A stretch of DNA of 64,000 bases from an uncultured Lachnospiraceae bacterium (lineage in GTDB: Bacteria > Bacillota > Clostridia > Lachnospirales > Lachnospiraceae): contig CAJTQI010000006.1 in the NCBI GenBank assembly GCA_910578645.1, positions 141,087 through 205,086 of the forward strand. Reading direction: 5' to 3'. The stretch's first letter is position 1; the number at the start of each line of letters is the position of its first letter. The notes beneath the pieces are model-generated. The model saw only the letters and a program-made list of their open reading frames with translations. It was not told where the DNA came from and did no database searches. The position numbers and the translations under genes were made by a program. Below are positions 8,851 through 16,969 of this stretch, piece by piece.

Positions 8851-9732
8851 TCAGACTTGTTCAACACAGAACGCAAAATACCCGGTTCCGGTATTAAATA
8901 GAAAACTATAGTCAAAATATTCAAGATAATAAGTTTTCCGGAATTGTTCCATTGTTATGATATGGTTGCTTTCCAACTGATATCTTGAATACAGTCCAAG
9001 ATTCATGCCAATCTGCTCCGCCATGTGCTGTGAAATTTCTTTGACGGCATCTGCCACCAGTCTATCCATCTTGTTAAGCGGCATGTTCAACATAGAGCTT
9101 ACGACATACAGAATCAACTCTTCTTCAAATACAAGATAAATCTGTGTGTGCTTCCCGTCTTTCGTACGGTACTTAAGCCTGTCTGCAATACTATTGCCGA
9201 AGTAGTCACCACTGTAATGTTCACTGACAATTTCCGGCCGTAATTTAAAAATTTTCTCAATAGTATCAGCCACGGCGCGCTCCATGACTGTCACATCTTT
9301 CCCCGTCTCATTTTCCTTCCATCTGTTGGAAATTTTTCCTGTGATGGCTAAATCCTCTATCATAATATGGGCAGCCAACCAGCCGAGGCAAATACCCAGA
9401 AAATGGTGGATAGACTCCTCCGAATAATTGGACTTTGTCAAATCTTTTTCAAGAGCCGGAAGTGTCTTATACCGCATTTCATCGTGCAAGCGTTTGTGCA
9501 TCTCATATCCCTTATAGCCGATTGACTGCATATATGCTTCCTCATCGGTAAAATGTTCTATGGCATAACTCTTAAAGTACTTGATACCTTCAGCACATGC
9601 CCACTGTCCATTATTTTCTTTTTTGTCAAGATAAACTAGTTTGCGTACGATTGAAAACAGTTTCCGGTGTGCATTGTCGATGGAATCTACCCCGATGTTA
9701 AACCGTTTGTTCCATTCTGTCTCTTTAGCCAT
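8851..9732 (-). CDS. Bacteriohemerythrin with extra C-terminal domain (CheX-like?)
   Basis: A 293-residue cytoplasmic protein. Residues 1-135 are a hemerythrin domain with all seven di-iron ligands in place: His22 (DNAHRKL), His60 and Glu64 (EHFTDEE), His79 and His83 (MHKRLHDE), His122 and Asp127 (HIMIED). It should bind O2 or sense oxygen or iron in an anaerobe. Residues ~145-293 form a second domain with helix and strand periodicity (AVADTIEKIFKLRPEIV, then VADAVKEISQHMAEQIGMNLG). This resembles CheX/CheC-type phosphatase folds in pattern, but I could not confirm it. The ATG has GAGGG 4 bases upstream. It is convergent with the histidine kinase gene and stands alone. Confidence 0.87.
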   Translation of the reverse strand: MAKETEWNKRFNIGVDSIDNAHRKLFSIVRKLVYLDKKENNGQWACAEGIKYFKSYAIEHFTDEEAYMQSIGYKGYEMHKRLHDEMRYKTLPALEKDLTKSNYSEESIHHFLGICLGWLAAHIMIEDLAITGKISNRWKENETGKDVTVMERAVADTIEKIFKLRPEIVSEHYSGDYFGNSIADRLKYRTKDGKHTQIYLVFEEELILYVVSSMLNMPLNKMDRLVADAVKEISQHMAEQIGMNLGLYSRYQLESNHIITMEQFRKTYYLEYFDYSFLFNTGTGYFAFCVEQV

Positions 9733-9909
9733 TTTACCCTCTATCTAACAGGAACATCCCGCGCCCTTATACAAACATGAGATATATCCTAGTTAAAAAG
9801 TTATTACAGTTTAATATATGACACAAAACAACAATATGTGCACACCCGCACCTATGGCCGGACACCACTCCCACGCTTTGCGACATATTAATCTCCATTT
9901 TTGCGCATG

Positions 9910-10016
9910 TTTTTGTCTCAACTTTTGTTGAAACAGCGCATGTAACGAGTTTGTGTCAAGTGAGTGCAGACACAAATCTCACGTGTGAAAAATCTTCCGC
10001 ATATGGATTTTTCACA
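9910..10016. repeat. Dispersed ~100-bp three-hairpin element, copy 2
   Basis: This matches the copies at 5181-5278 and 39699-39796: TTTTTGTCTCAACTTTTGTTG, ACGAGTTTGTGTCAAG, GCAGACACAAATCTCACG. It ends in its own AT-rich inverted repeat (GTGTGAAAAAT...ATTTTTCACAC). The sequence of the last hairpin differs between copies while pairing is kept, which suggests the structure matters. Confidence 0.8.
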
Positions 10017-10027
10017 CTACCTTCTCC

Positions 10028-10057
10028 TTGACTTTCAAATATATTGCATTACAATAT
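10028..10057 (+). promoter_or_regulatory. Candidate promoter of the PTS EIIC-like gene
   Basis: TTGACT (10028-10033), an 18-base spacer and CAATAT (10052-10057) form a plausible sigma-A promoter about 92 bases before the gene start at 10149. It directly follows the dispersed hairpin repeat. Confidence 0.45.
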
Positions 10058-10148
10058 GATTTAACACCCACGGGAAACAGCTAAACAAATTGGCCAAACC
10101 ATGCGGCATCACGCAAACCATACATATTTCCCTGAAAGGAAACATATT

Positions 10149-11201
10149 ATGATAACAAAATTTCTGAAACGTAAAAACATTGTCTTTTCTTTTAAGCGTT
10201 ACGGAGTAGACTGTCTGGGCGCCATGGCACAGGGCCTGTTCTGTTCTCTCCTAATCGGCACAATCATCAAGACATTGGGACAACAAACAAGCATAGACTA
10301 CCTGGTAACGGTGGGGACATATGCAGCGGGAATGGCAGGGCCTGCCATGGCAATCTCCATCGGATTTGCCCTCCAGGCGCCTCCACTTGTGCTTTTCTCA
10401 CTGGCGGCAGTAGGAGGCGCCGCCAACGAACTGGGCGGCGCCGGAGGTCCTCTCGCCGTTCTTATCATCGCCATTTTAGCGACAGAATGCGGTAAAATCG
10501 TATCCAAGGAAACCAAAATTGATATTCTGGTCACTCCTTTCGTGACCATTTTCGCAGGCGTATCCTTCTCCTGCCTGCTTGCACCCGCCATCGGCTCTAC
10601 GGCAAGTTCCGTAGGAAGCCTGATTATGTGGGCCACCGATTTACAACCGTTTTTAATGGGCATCATCGTGTCAGTGCTGGTAGGTATTGCCCTCACCCTA
10701 CCTATTTCTTCTGCCGCAATATGTGCCGCACTGTCCTTAACCGGACTTGCCGGAGGAGCGGCCGTAGCCGGGTGCTGTGCCAATATGGTCGGTTTCGCAG
10801 TCATGAGTTTCAAGGAGAACGGATGGGGCGGCCTTCTCTCACAAGGGCTTGGCACTTCCATGCTTCAGATGGGCAATATCATGAAAAATCCTAAAATATG
10901 GATACCGCCGATTATTGCTTCCGCCATCACAGGCCCTCTTGCCACCTGTGTGTTTAAACTGCAGATGAACGGCACTCCTGTCTCGGCGGGAATGGGCACC
11001 TGCGGTCTGGTGGGACAAATCGGTGTCTATACCGGATGGTTAAACGACATAGCTGCCGGCAGCAAAACGGCCGTCACTGCCATGGACTGGCTCGGCCTGC
11101 TCCTGCTCAGTTTCCTACTGCCCGCAATTATCTGCCTGGCAGCAGGAAATTTTCTGCGCCGTATCGGCTGGATTAAAGAAAACGACCTGAAATTGAATTA
11201 G
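10149..11201 (+). CDS. PTS EIIC-like / PfoR-like membrane protein (PTS_EIIC_2 type)
   Basis: A 350-residue, strongly hydrophobic protein with about ten membrane segments and many Gly/Ala-rich helices (GGAANELGGAGGPLAVLIIAI). The pattern matches the PTS_EIIC_2/PfoR group of membrane proteins. These look like phosphotransferase IIC domains but usually occur without IIA or IIB partners. None are encoded here, so sugar phosphorylation cannot be assumed. PfoR of Clostridium perfringens was named as a regulator of perfringolysin. The start is ATG 10149 (MITKFLKRKN), with GAAAGGA 9 bases upstream. A frame opening 16 codons earlier has no ribosome site. It is a single gene with no obvious operon partner. 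Confidence 0.75.
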   Translation: MITKFLKRKNIVFSFKRYGVDCLGAMAQGLFCSLLIGTIIKTLGQQTSIDYLVTVGTYAAGMAGPAMAISIGFALQAPPLVLFSLAAVGGAANELGGAGGPLAVLIIAILATECGKIVSKETKIDILVTPFVTIFAGVSFSCLLAPAIGSTASSVGSLIMWATDLQPFLMGIIVSVLVGIALTLPISSAAICAALSLTGLAGGAAVAGCCANMVGFAVMSFKENGWGGLLSQGLGTSMLQMGNIMKNPKIWIPPIIASAITGPLATCVFKLQMNGTPVSAGMGTCGLVGQIGVYTGWLNDIAAGSKTAVTAMDWLGLLLLSFLLPAIICLAAGNFLRRIGWIKENDLKLN

Positions 11202-11360
11202 CCGGAGAACATGTTGTGAAAGGCAGAAAAAATGTAATAAAATTCAGGAAAAAATTAACTTTTCCTCTTTACAAATCGGCATAAATGCCGAGATAATATA
11301 TGTAAGATTCATTATGTTCAGACAAGGAAGTCGTTAGATTACTACATGGAGGGATATCAT

Positions 11361-12587
11361 ATGGGTATTGGTTTAGGAGGTCTTAATTCCGGTCTCGCAG
11401 ACACTTATTCCAGTTTATTAGGTGGTTCGAGTGCCGGTGGTGCTATGGGCACCTCTTCATTATTATCAGATTATGCATCTATTAAGAACGGCAGCTATGG
11501 CAAGATGATGAAATCATATTATGCCAAAGTAAACGAGGAAGAAGAAGCAGAGTCTTCCAAAGGCGGTTCCAAGGCGAAAGACAAAGACGCCGCATCTGCC
11601 AGCGCGGCAAGGAAATTCTATGAGACAGCGTCTGCAATGAATAAGCTTGACTACAGCGCAGACAACATCGACGAACTTTATGACAAAGTTTCCGGGTTTG
11701 TCAAAGATTATAATTCTTTGATTACCAACGCTTCCAAGAGCAAGAATGCTTCCGTAAAATCGCAGGCTGACGCCTTGGATGCTTATACTTACCAGAATTA
11801 CAAATTGTTTGCCAAAGTTGGTATCACGATGAATGCCGACCGTACCTTGTCGATTGACGAGGATACATTCAAGAAAGTAAATGAGAAGACAGGGTCTACC
11901 AACGTTCCTACTCTTACTACTTTGTTCAAGGGAATCGGTTCCTACGCCGACAAGGCCGCAGACAGGGCGAGCAAAATTTACCGCACCGCAGGCGACGGCG
12001 AATCCGTGACATCCTCTAAGGCAAAATATGTAGGTAATTCAGGAAGCGTTTCTTCAAGCGATAAGACGGACAGCAATTCTTCTGAAGTTGGAACATCCAA
12101 GACGGCGAAAGACGCCGTATCGGCTGCTTCTGCAAGCGCATTTTATAAGTCTGTGGAGAAACTGGGCGCCATGTCATTAAACAATGACAATAAAGACAAC
12201 ATCTTTGACGCGCTTTCCGGTTTTGTCAAAGACTATAACACACTTATTAAAGACACAGCGAAGAGTAAGAACTCGAATGTCATCAAACAGGCCGATTATC
12301 TGAAGACTCTCGTGAACGGCAACAAGAGTGCCTTCTCTAAAATGGGCATCACGGTAAATTCCGACAAGACATTGTCCATTGACGAAGAGAAATTCAAAGA
12401 TTCCGACATGGGTAATGTGAAAAACATGTTCACCGGTGCGTACTCTTTCGCAGAGAAGATGACTGACAGGGTAAACCAGATTTACCACTACGCTACACAG
12501 GGTAACTCCCTGAACAACCAGACATACACAAGCCAGGGCAGTTACAACGTTGCAAATGCAGGTTCCGTGTTAGATACGACCATGTAA
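11361..12587 (+). CDS. FliD-like protein with two tandem homologous domains
   Basis: A 408-residue soluble protein without signal peptide or membrane segment. After a Gly/Ser-rich N-terminus and a charged linker it contains two clearly duplicated ~140-residue units (about residues 80-225 and 260-395). Each has the order SASAAxxFY, LSGFVKDYNxLI, SKSKNxxVxxQAD, FxKxGITxNxDxTLSIDE and a C-terminal ADRxxxIY helix. FVKDYN and GI..N.D.TLSIDE recall the C-terminal part of flagellar cap protein FliD. No flagellar genes are near, so the role is unknown. The start is ATG 11361 because GGAGGG lies 8 bases upstream; an in-frame ATG five codons earlier overlaps it. It is followed by a repeat-B unit and a good terminator. 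Confidence 0.75.
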   Translation: MGIGLGGLNSGLADTYSSLLGGSSAGGAMGTSSLLSDYASIKNGSYGKMMKSYYAKVNEEEEAESSKGGSKAKDKDAASASAARKFYETASAMNKLDYSADNIDELYDKVSGFVKDYNSLITNASKSKNASVKSQADALDAYTYQNYKLFAKVGITMNADRTLSIDEDTFKKVNEKTGSTNVPTLTTLFKGIGSYADKAADRASKIYRTAGDGESVTSSKAKYVGNSGSVSSSDKTDSNSSEVGTSKTAKDAVSAASASAFYKSVEKLGAMSLNNDNKDNIFDALSGFVKDYNTLIKDTAKSKNSNVIKQADYLKTLVNGNKSAFSKMGITVNSDKTLSIDEEKFKDSDMGNVKNMFTGAYSFAEKMTDRVNQIYHYATQGNSLNNQTYTSQGSYNVANAGSVLDTTM

Positions 12588-12604
12588 AAAACGAGCTTCA
12601 CTCG

Positions 12605-12660
12605 TTTGCGGGATTTGCCTCCGGCAAACTCGGATAAGCGGAGGAATTTCTTATACAAAT
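12605..12660. repeat. Single diverged unit of the 65-bp hairpin repeat family
   Basis: Contains GGATTTGCCTCCGGCAAACTCGG as inverted repeat, then GATAAGCGGAGGAATTTCTTATACA. It is homologous to the tandem units at 6369-6544. It lies just downstream of the FliD-like gene. Confidence 0.65.
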
Positions 12661-12685
12661 ATATACAAATATTTTCTAACAAAGA

Positions 12686-12718
12686 CGGCGCAGCCTATAT
12701 AAGCTGCGCCGCATTTTT
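12686..12718 (+). terminator. Rho-independent terminator after the FliD-like gene
   Basis: A 9-bp GC-rich stem (CGGCGCAGC / GCTGCGCCG) with an 8-base loop is followed by CATTTTTAT on the plus strand. It lies between two convergent genes (ends at 12587 and 12767). On the minus strand it is followed by TCTTTGTT, so it may also stop the isomerase operon. Confidence 0.85.
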
Positions 12719-12766
12719 ATGTTGTTCTGTTTTGCTGTCCTAAAGCAATCCAAACCTATCCTAAAA

Positions 12767-14251
12767 TTATGCAAAAGGATTTTCCGTCGGGTAAGGCAGG
12801 CTCTTGGGTTGGTTATAGCCAATCTCGCTCACATCCACGCCGATATACTTGAATACTTCATACAATGCCTTGCCGAAATGTCCGAAAGCTACTGCGCCGT
12901 GGTGAGGATAGTTTTTCTCAATCAGTACATGACGGTAGAATCTTCCCATCTCCGGTATCGCGAATACTCCGATGCCGCCGAAGGATTTGGTTGCAACCGG
13001 AAGCACTTCACCTTCTGCCACATAAGCACGCAGAATGTTGTCCGCTGTGCTCTGCAGACGATAGAATGTGATATTGCCAGGAGTGATGTCACCTTCCAAC
13101 GTTCCCTGGGTCACTTCCTCAGGAAGCGTTCTGGCCATAATCATCTGATATTCCATGCTACACTTGGACAGTTTCTTGGAACATGTATTGCCACAATGGA
13201 AGCCCATGAATGTATCCGTAAACTTATAATCAAACTTGCCTTCGATGGACTCCTTATACATATCCTTCGGAACGGAGTTGTTGATGTCAAGCAAGGTTAC
13301 GATATCATCGCTGACCGCCTCACCGATAAACTCGCTTAAGCATCCATAAATATCTACTTCACAGGATACCGGAATACCTCTTCCTGTCAGACGGCTGTTC
13401 ACGTAGCAGGGAACGAAGCCAAACTGGGTCTGGAATGCAGGCCAACATTTTCCTGCGATTGCCACATATTCACGGTAGCCCTTATGTTCTTCAATCCAGT
13501 CCAGTAGAGTCAGCTCGTACTGTGCCAGTTTCGGCAAGATAGTGGGCTTGTTGTTGCCATCGCCAAGTTCCGCTTCCATATCCTTTACTACATCAGGAAT
13601 ACGCGGGTCGTCAGCATGTTTATTGAAGGCTTCAAACAAATCAAGCTCCGAGTTCTCCTCAATCTCAACACCCAGATTATACAACTGTTTAATGGGTGCA
13701 TTACATGCCAGGAAATTAAGTGGTCTGGGGCCAAAAGAGATAATCTTTAAGCTGGACAGTCCTGCAATCGCACGTGCAATCGGGACAAATTCATGAATCA
13801 TATCCGCACAGTCCTCGGCATCCCCTACCGGATACTCTGGGATATATGCCCTTACATTGCGAAGCTTCAGGTTATAGCTTGCATTCAGCATACCACAGTA
13901 AGCATCGCCGCGCCCCTGAATCAAGTCATTCTGGGATTCCTCGGCCGCTGCTACAAACATCTTGGGCCCTTCAAAATGTTTCGCAAGAAGTGTCTCGGAT
14001 ATTTCCGGGCCAAAGTTACCCAGGTATACACAAAGTGCATTACAGCCGTTATCCTTAATGTCTTTCAGGGCATTCACCATGTCAATTTCACTCTCGATGA
14101 TGCAGACAGGACATTCATAAATATCAGACTCGCCATATTTTGCCTTGTATGCCTCTACCAGTGCTTTTCTTCTGTTTACAGCCAACGATGCCGGAAAACA
14201 GTCACGGCTTACGGCTACGATACCAATCTTAACTTTTGGTAAATTGTTCAT
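12767..14251 (-). CDS. L-fucose/L-arabinose isomerase family protein
   Basis: A 494-residue cytoplasmic sugar isomerase. It has the FucI/AraA layout: N-terminal substrate-binding Rossmann-like domain (KIGIVAVSRDCFPASLAVNRR), a middle domain and a C-terminal barrel. The family converts aldoses to ketoses using a bound metal. The neighbouring kinase is xylulokinase-like, so the ketose formed is likely phosphorylated next. The exact sugar (fucose, arabinose or another) cannot be told by eye. The start has AAGGAGG 9 bases upstream. It is the third gene of the operon kinase, DUF4867-like, isomerase, probably repressed by the divergent LacI-family regulator. Confidence 0.85.
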   Translation of the reverse strand: MNNLPKVKIGIVAVSRDCFPASLAVNRRKALVEAYKAKYGESDIYECPVCIIESEIDMVNALKDIKDNGCNALCVYLGNFGPEISETLLAKHFEGPKMFVAAAEESQNDLIQGRGDAYCGMLNASYNLKLRNVRAYIPEYPVGDAEDCADMIHEFVPIARAIAGLSSLKIISFGPRPLNFLACNAPIKQLYNLGVEIEENSELDLFEAFNKHADDPRIPDVVKDMEAELGDGNNKPTILPKLAQYELTLLDWIEEHKGYREYVAIAGKCWPAFQTQFGFVPCYVNSRLTGRGIPVSCEVDIYGCLSEFIGEAVSDDIVTLLDINNSVPKDMYKESIEGKFDYKFTDTFMGFHCGNTCSKKLSKCSMEYQMIMARTLPEEVTQGTLEGDITPGNITFYRLQSTADNILRAYVAEGEVLPVATKSFGGIGVFAIPEMGRFYRHVLIEKNYPHHGAVAFGHFGKALYEVFKYIGVDVSEIGYNQPKSLPYPTENPFA

Positions 14252-14317
14252 GTATTTTATCCTCCTTTTAACCGGTTTGTCCGGTATTTTTATTGTATAG
14301 AAAACTCTTCCGCAAAA

Positions 14318-14345
14318 GTTAATTTACGAAGCAAATTTACTTTGA
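14318..14345. repeat. Short palindromic repeat related to the one at 6341
   Basis: AGTTAATTTACGAAGCAAATT lies in the gap between the DUF4867-like gene and the isomerase. It is nearly the same inverted repeat as GTTAATTTGCAAAGCAAATT at 6343. As RNA it would form a small hairpin in the operon message. Confidence 0.5.
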
Positions 14346-14348
14346 CTC

Positions 14349-14969
14349 TTACTCCCGGACATCCAGATTCTTTCCAATCAACCCGATATGCGCACCTGCA
14401 TCCAAGCCGCCTTCCGCATGGCCAATGAGCCACTTATTCTTAGCGGTAATCAGTGCGTCTTCCCAATCTCCATGTGCTTCTTCCAAAGGGTAATTGGTGC
14501 CTGCCGGCAACACGATTCCAACCTTAAACTGCCCGTCTCCCACACTGCAAGGCGCATAGTGAAGGGTAGTGGCATAAATCTCCACCGCAGTTCCTTCCGG
14601 CAAGAGAAACGCCTCCATCTTCGCCGTGTCATAAGTAAAGCCATCGGTGACATCCTGCAACATCCCCACAATCAATATGGCATCCGTGGCCGCCACATTG
14701 ACCTCCGAACTTTTATGGTATTCTGCCGCATTCAGCTTATAGTTGACGCCATTGCAATATCCGACCTGTATGGGCTGTTCGCCATACGTCCTTCTCTTAA
14801 GTTCCGCCGCCGTAGATGTGGCTTCCAACTCTGCAATGGACGGTTCATACGCCACGCCATCATAGTCCGGTGTCTTCTTTAACGCTTCCACGAGCGGCCC
14901 AAAGTCATATCCTTGTACTACCTTGCCATACTTACGGAATGCCTCGTCGGTAATCTTCTTAATCTCCAT
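14349..14969 (-). CDS. Cupin-like sugar-operon protein (DUF4867-like)
   Basis: A 206-residue cytoplasmic protein that I recognise as similar to the DUF4867 family, which often lies beside fucose-type isomerases and FGGY kinases in gut Clostridia. The strand-rich pattern and a possible metal-binding set (EYHKSSE near residues 83-89, His137 in TTLHYAPC) suggest a cupin-like fold. This could mean a sugar epimerase, mutarotase or lactonase-like role. No reaction is established from sequence. The start has AGGGAGAGG at normal distance. It sits 32 bases after the xylulokinase gene and 97 bases before the isomerase gene. Confidence 0.8.
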   Translation of the reverse strand: MEIKKITDEAFRKYGKVVQGYDFGPLVEALKKTPDYDGVAYEPSIAELEATSTAAELKRRTYGEQPIQVGYCNGVNYKLNAAEYHKSSEVNVAATDAILIVGMLQDVTDGFTYDTAKMEAFLLPEGTAVEIYATTLHYAPCSVGDGQFKVGIVLPAGTNYPLEEAHGDWEDALITAKNKWLIGHAEGGLDAGAHIGLIGKNLDVRE

Positions 14970-15001
14970 TTGGTAATCCTCTCCCTTCTGTCCCCGGCGA
15001 A

Positions 15002-16477
15002 CTACTGAATCGCCGCAAATAACTCCTTGCAGGCCGGATAAATCTGCCTGAACTTCTGGTAACGCGCCTCATACTTCTCCACCAATGCCGGAGTCGGTTC
15101 CACCGTATCCACAATCTTAACAATTGCGGATGCCGCTTCCTCGACACTGACATATTCCCCACAGGCCACCGCCGCAAGCATGGCGCCGCCCATGGCGGGT
15201 CCTTCTTCACTTTCGATTACATCTACTTTCAAGTTCATAATATTTGCAATCATCTTTTTCCAAAGGGGACTCTTCGCACCGCCGCCGCAAATCTTCGTCC
15301 TTTTGATTTTAATGCCCAGAGACTTCGCGACTTCAAGAGAATCCCGCAGGGCAAATGCCACACCCTCCAAAACCGCCTGGGTCATATCCGCCCTGGTCGT
15401 ATCCATCGTCATGCCAATCAACGTACCCCTTGCATTGGGGTCATTGTGGGGAGAACGTTCTCCCATCAGATAGGGCAGGAAATATACATGGTTCTCTCCC
15501 AGCCTGTCATCCGTAATATCCTTCTGCTGTGCAGCATAATCCGTTGTCCCGATAATATCGTCCATCCACCATTTATTACACGACGCCGCACTCAGCATAC
15601 ATCCCATCAGATGGTAGTGCCCGTCGGCGTGGGCAAAAGCGTGGAGCGCATTGTACCTGTCTACGCCGAACTGATTGGACGAAATAAAAATAGTTCCGCT
15701 GGTCCCTAAGGAGATATTGCACATGCCATCCCCCACGGTCCCGGTCCCTACCGCTGCTGCCGCGTTGTCACCGCCGCCTGCCGCCACTTTCACCGTACCG
15801 GGGATTCCTAACTGCTCCGCTATTTCCGGCAACACCGTCCCCACTGCCTCATAACTTTCATAGACCTTGGCAAGCTGCTCCTGCTTTACACCGCAGATAT
15901 CACACATTTCTTTAGACCAACAGCGGTTTTTCACATCGAACAACAGCATACCGGATGCATCCGACACATCCGTACAATGGACACCTGTAAGCTTATAGGC
16001 TATATAATCTTTGGGGAGCATAATCTTCTTGATTCTTGCAAAGTTCTCCGGCTCTTTGTTCTTCACCCAAAGCACTTTCGGCGCGGTAAAGCCCGTAAAA
16101 GAAATGTTGGCCGTATATTCAGACAGCTTCTCCTTGCCAATCACGTTGTTTAAATAGTCGCATTCTTCCGTAGTTCTACCGTCGTTCCACAGAATCGCCG
16201 GCCGTATTACATTATCGTCCTCATCCAGTATAACAAGGCCATGCATCTGCCCGCCAAAACTGATTCCCGCAATCTGCTCCTTGTCCACATCGGCAATCAG
16301 CTCCTTAATTCCCTCCATGCTCTGTGCATACCAATCTTCCGGCTTCTGTTCCGACCAACCCGGATGCGGAAAGTAAATCGGGTACTCCTTCGACACAATA
16401 TTCACAATTCTGCCGTTTCCCTCCATCAGAAGAAGTTTCACCGCACTGGTTCCCAAGTCAACGCCAATATACAGCAT
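15002..16477 (-). CDS. xylB: Xylulokinase-type FGGY carbohydrate kinase
   Basis: A 491-residue FGGY kinase. It has the N-terminal phosphate loop GVDLGTSAVKLLLM, the xylulokinase-specific GGQMHGLVILDE (residues 76-87 region), the catalytic Asp region (ILWNDGRT) and the C-terminal ATP site (KICGGGAKSPLWKKM). It phosphorylates a ketose, most likely D-xylulose or a related pentulose or deoxy-ketose made by the co-encoded isomerase. Length is normal. The ATG has GGAGG 6 bases upstream. It is the first gene of the operon, with a promoter and a perfect palindrome between it and the divergent LacI-type gene. Confidence 0.92.
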   Translation of the reverse strand: MLYIGVDLGTSAVKLLLMEGNGRIVNIVSKEYPIYFPHPGWSEQKPEDWYAQSMEGIKELIADVDKEQIAGISFGGQMHGLVILDEDDNVIRPAILWNDGRTTEECDYLNNVIGKEKLSEYTANISFTGFTAPKVLWVKNKEPENFARIKKIMLPKDYIAYKLTGVHCTDVSDASGMLLFDVKNRCWSKEMCDICGVKQEQLAKVYESYEAVGTVLPEIAEQLGIPGTVKVAAGGGDNAAAAVGTGTVGDGMCNISLGTSGTIFISSNQFGVDRYNALHAFAHADGHYHLMGCMLSAASCNKWWMDDIIGTTDYAAQQKDITDDRLGENHVYFLPYLMGERSPHNDPNARGTLIGMTMDTTRADMTQAVLEGVAFALRDSLEVAKSLGIKIKRTKICGGGAKSPLWKKMIANIMNLKVDVIESEEGPAMGGAMLAAVACGEYVSVEEAASAIVKIVDTVEPTPALVEKYEARYQKFRQIYPACKELFAAIQ

Positions 16478-16604
16478 GATAGCCCTCCTTTACGCTACAA
16501 TCTACTCTCGCAATCTCACTCAAGTCCGGTTTGACATTCACCCTCCTGCAAGAGCGAAATTCTAATCAGACAAAACAAATACACACGTCTACGTGACGTG
16601 GTTT

Positions 16605-16622
16605 ACCGTGCACGTGCACGGT
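16605..16622. promoter_or_regulatory. 18-bp perfect palindrome, probable LacI-family operator
   Basis: ACCGTGCAC/GTGCACGGT is an exact 18-bp palindrome with a central CG, the symmetry typical of LacI/PurR-family operators. It sits immediately downstream of a candidate -10 box of the xylB operon, 128 bases before the xylB start and about 350 bases before the divergent regulator. Binding there would block the operon promoter. Confidence 0.75.
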
Positions 16623-16623
16623 G

Positions 16624-16651
16624 TCTATAATTTTATGATAGTCTTTGTCAG
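16624..16651 (-). promoter_or_regulatory. Candidate promoter of the xylB operon
   Basis: On the minus strand CTGACA (16651-16646), a 16-base spacer and TATAGA (16629-16624) make a sigma-A-like promoter. Transcription would begin inside the adjacent palindrome. Confidence 0.55.
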
Positions 16652-16969
16652 AAAGAAAATCAAGACCAGAAAAAATTTTCGGAAAAATATACAAAATATA
16701 CACGATAATATTGTCTATTTCGATAGAGTCACACGAATGTACTCTTATATTTACAACAAATACACATACCCTCAGTGAACAAGGAATACCCGTTTCCATG
16801 GCAATTTTGCAGACTGCATTTGACTTACAGACACTGTTATGCTACTCTTTATCCGTGTTGTGTCATATCATGCCGCTCAAATCTTTCGTATGGCTGCATA
16901 GATATCCGTGGGTTTCCTACACGGCAGGCAACCCAAATAAATTGATTTTATGAAAAGGAGTATCCCGAC

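Larger units (their letters stand above)
9733..10148. other. Divergent intergenic region between hemerythrin and PTS-like genes
   Basis: This 416-base gap carries upstream regions for both divergent genes, repeat copy 2 at 9910-10016 and a candidate plus-strand promoter at 10028-10057. I see no further coding sequence. Confidence 0.6.

Noticed and set aside
10298..10861. 187-codon antisense frame within the PTS EIIC-like gene
   Set aside because: It is the mirror of a Gly/Ala-rich membrane protein. It has no ribosome site and no family resemblance.
11250..11330. Sigma-28 (flagellar) promoter before the FliD-like gene
   Set aside because: GCCGAGATAA resembles the -10 part, but no TAAA lies at the right distance, so I did not call it.
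12719..13339. 206-codon plus-strand frame over the isomerase gene
   Set aside because: It overlaps a well supported minus-strand enzyme and has no start signal.
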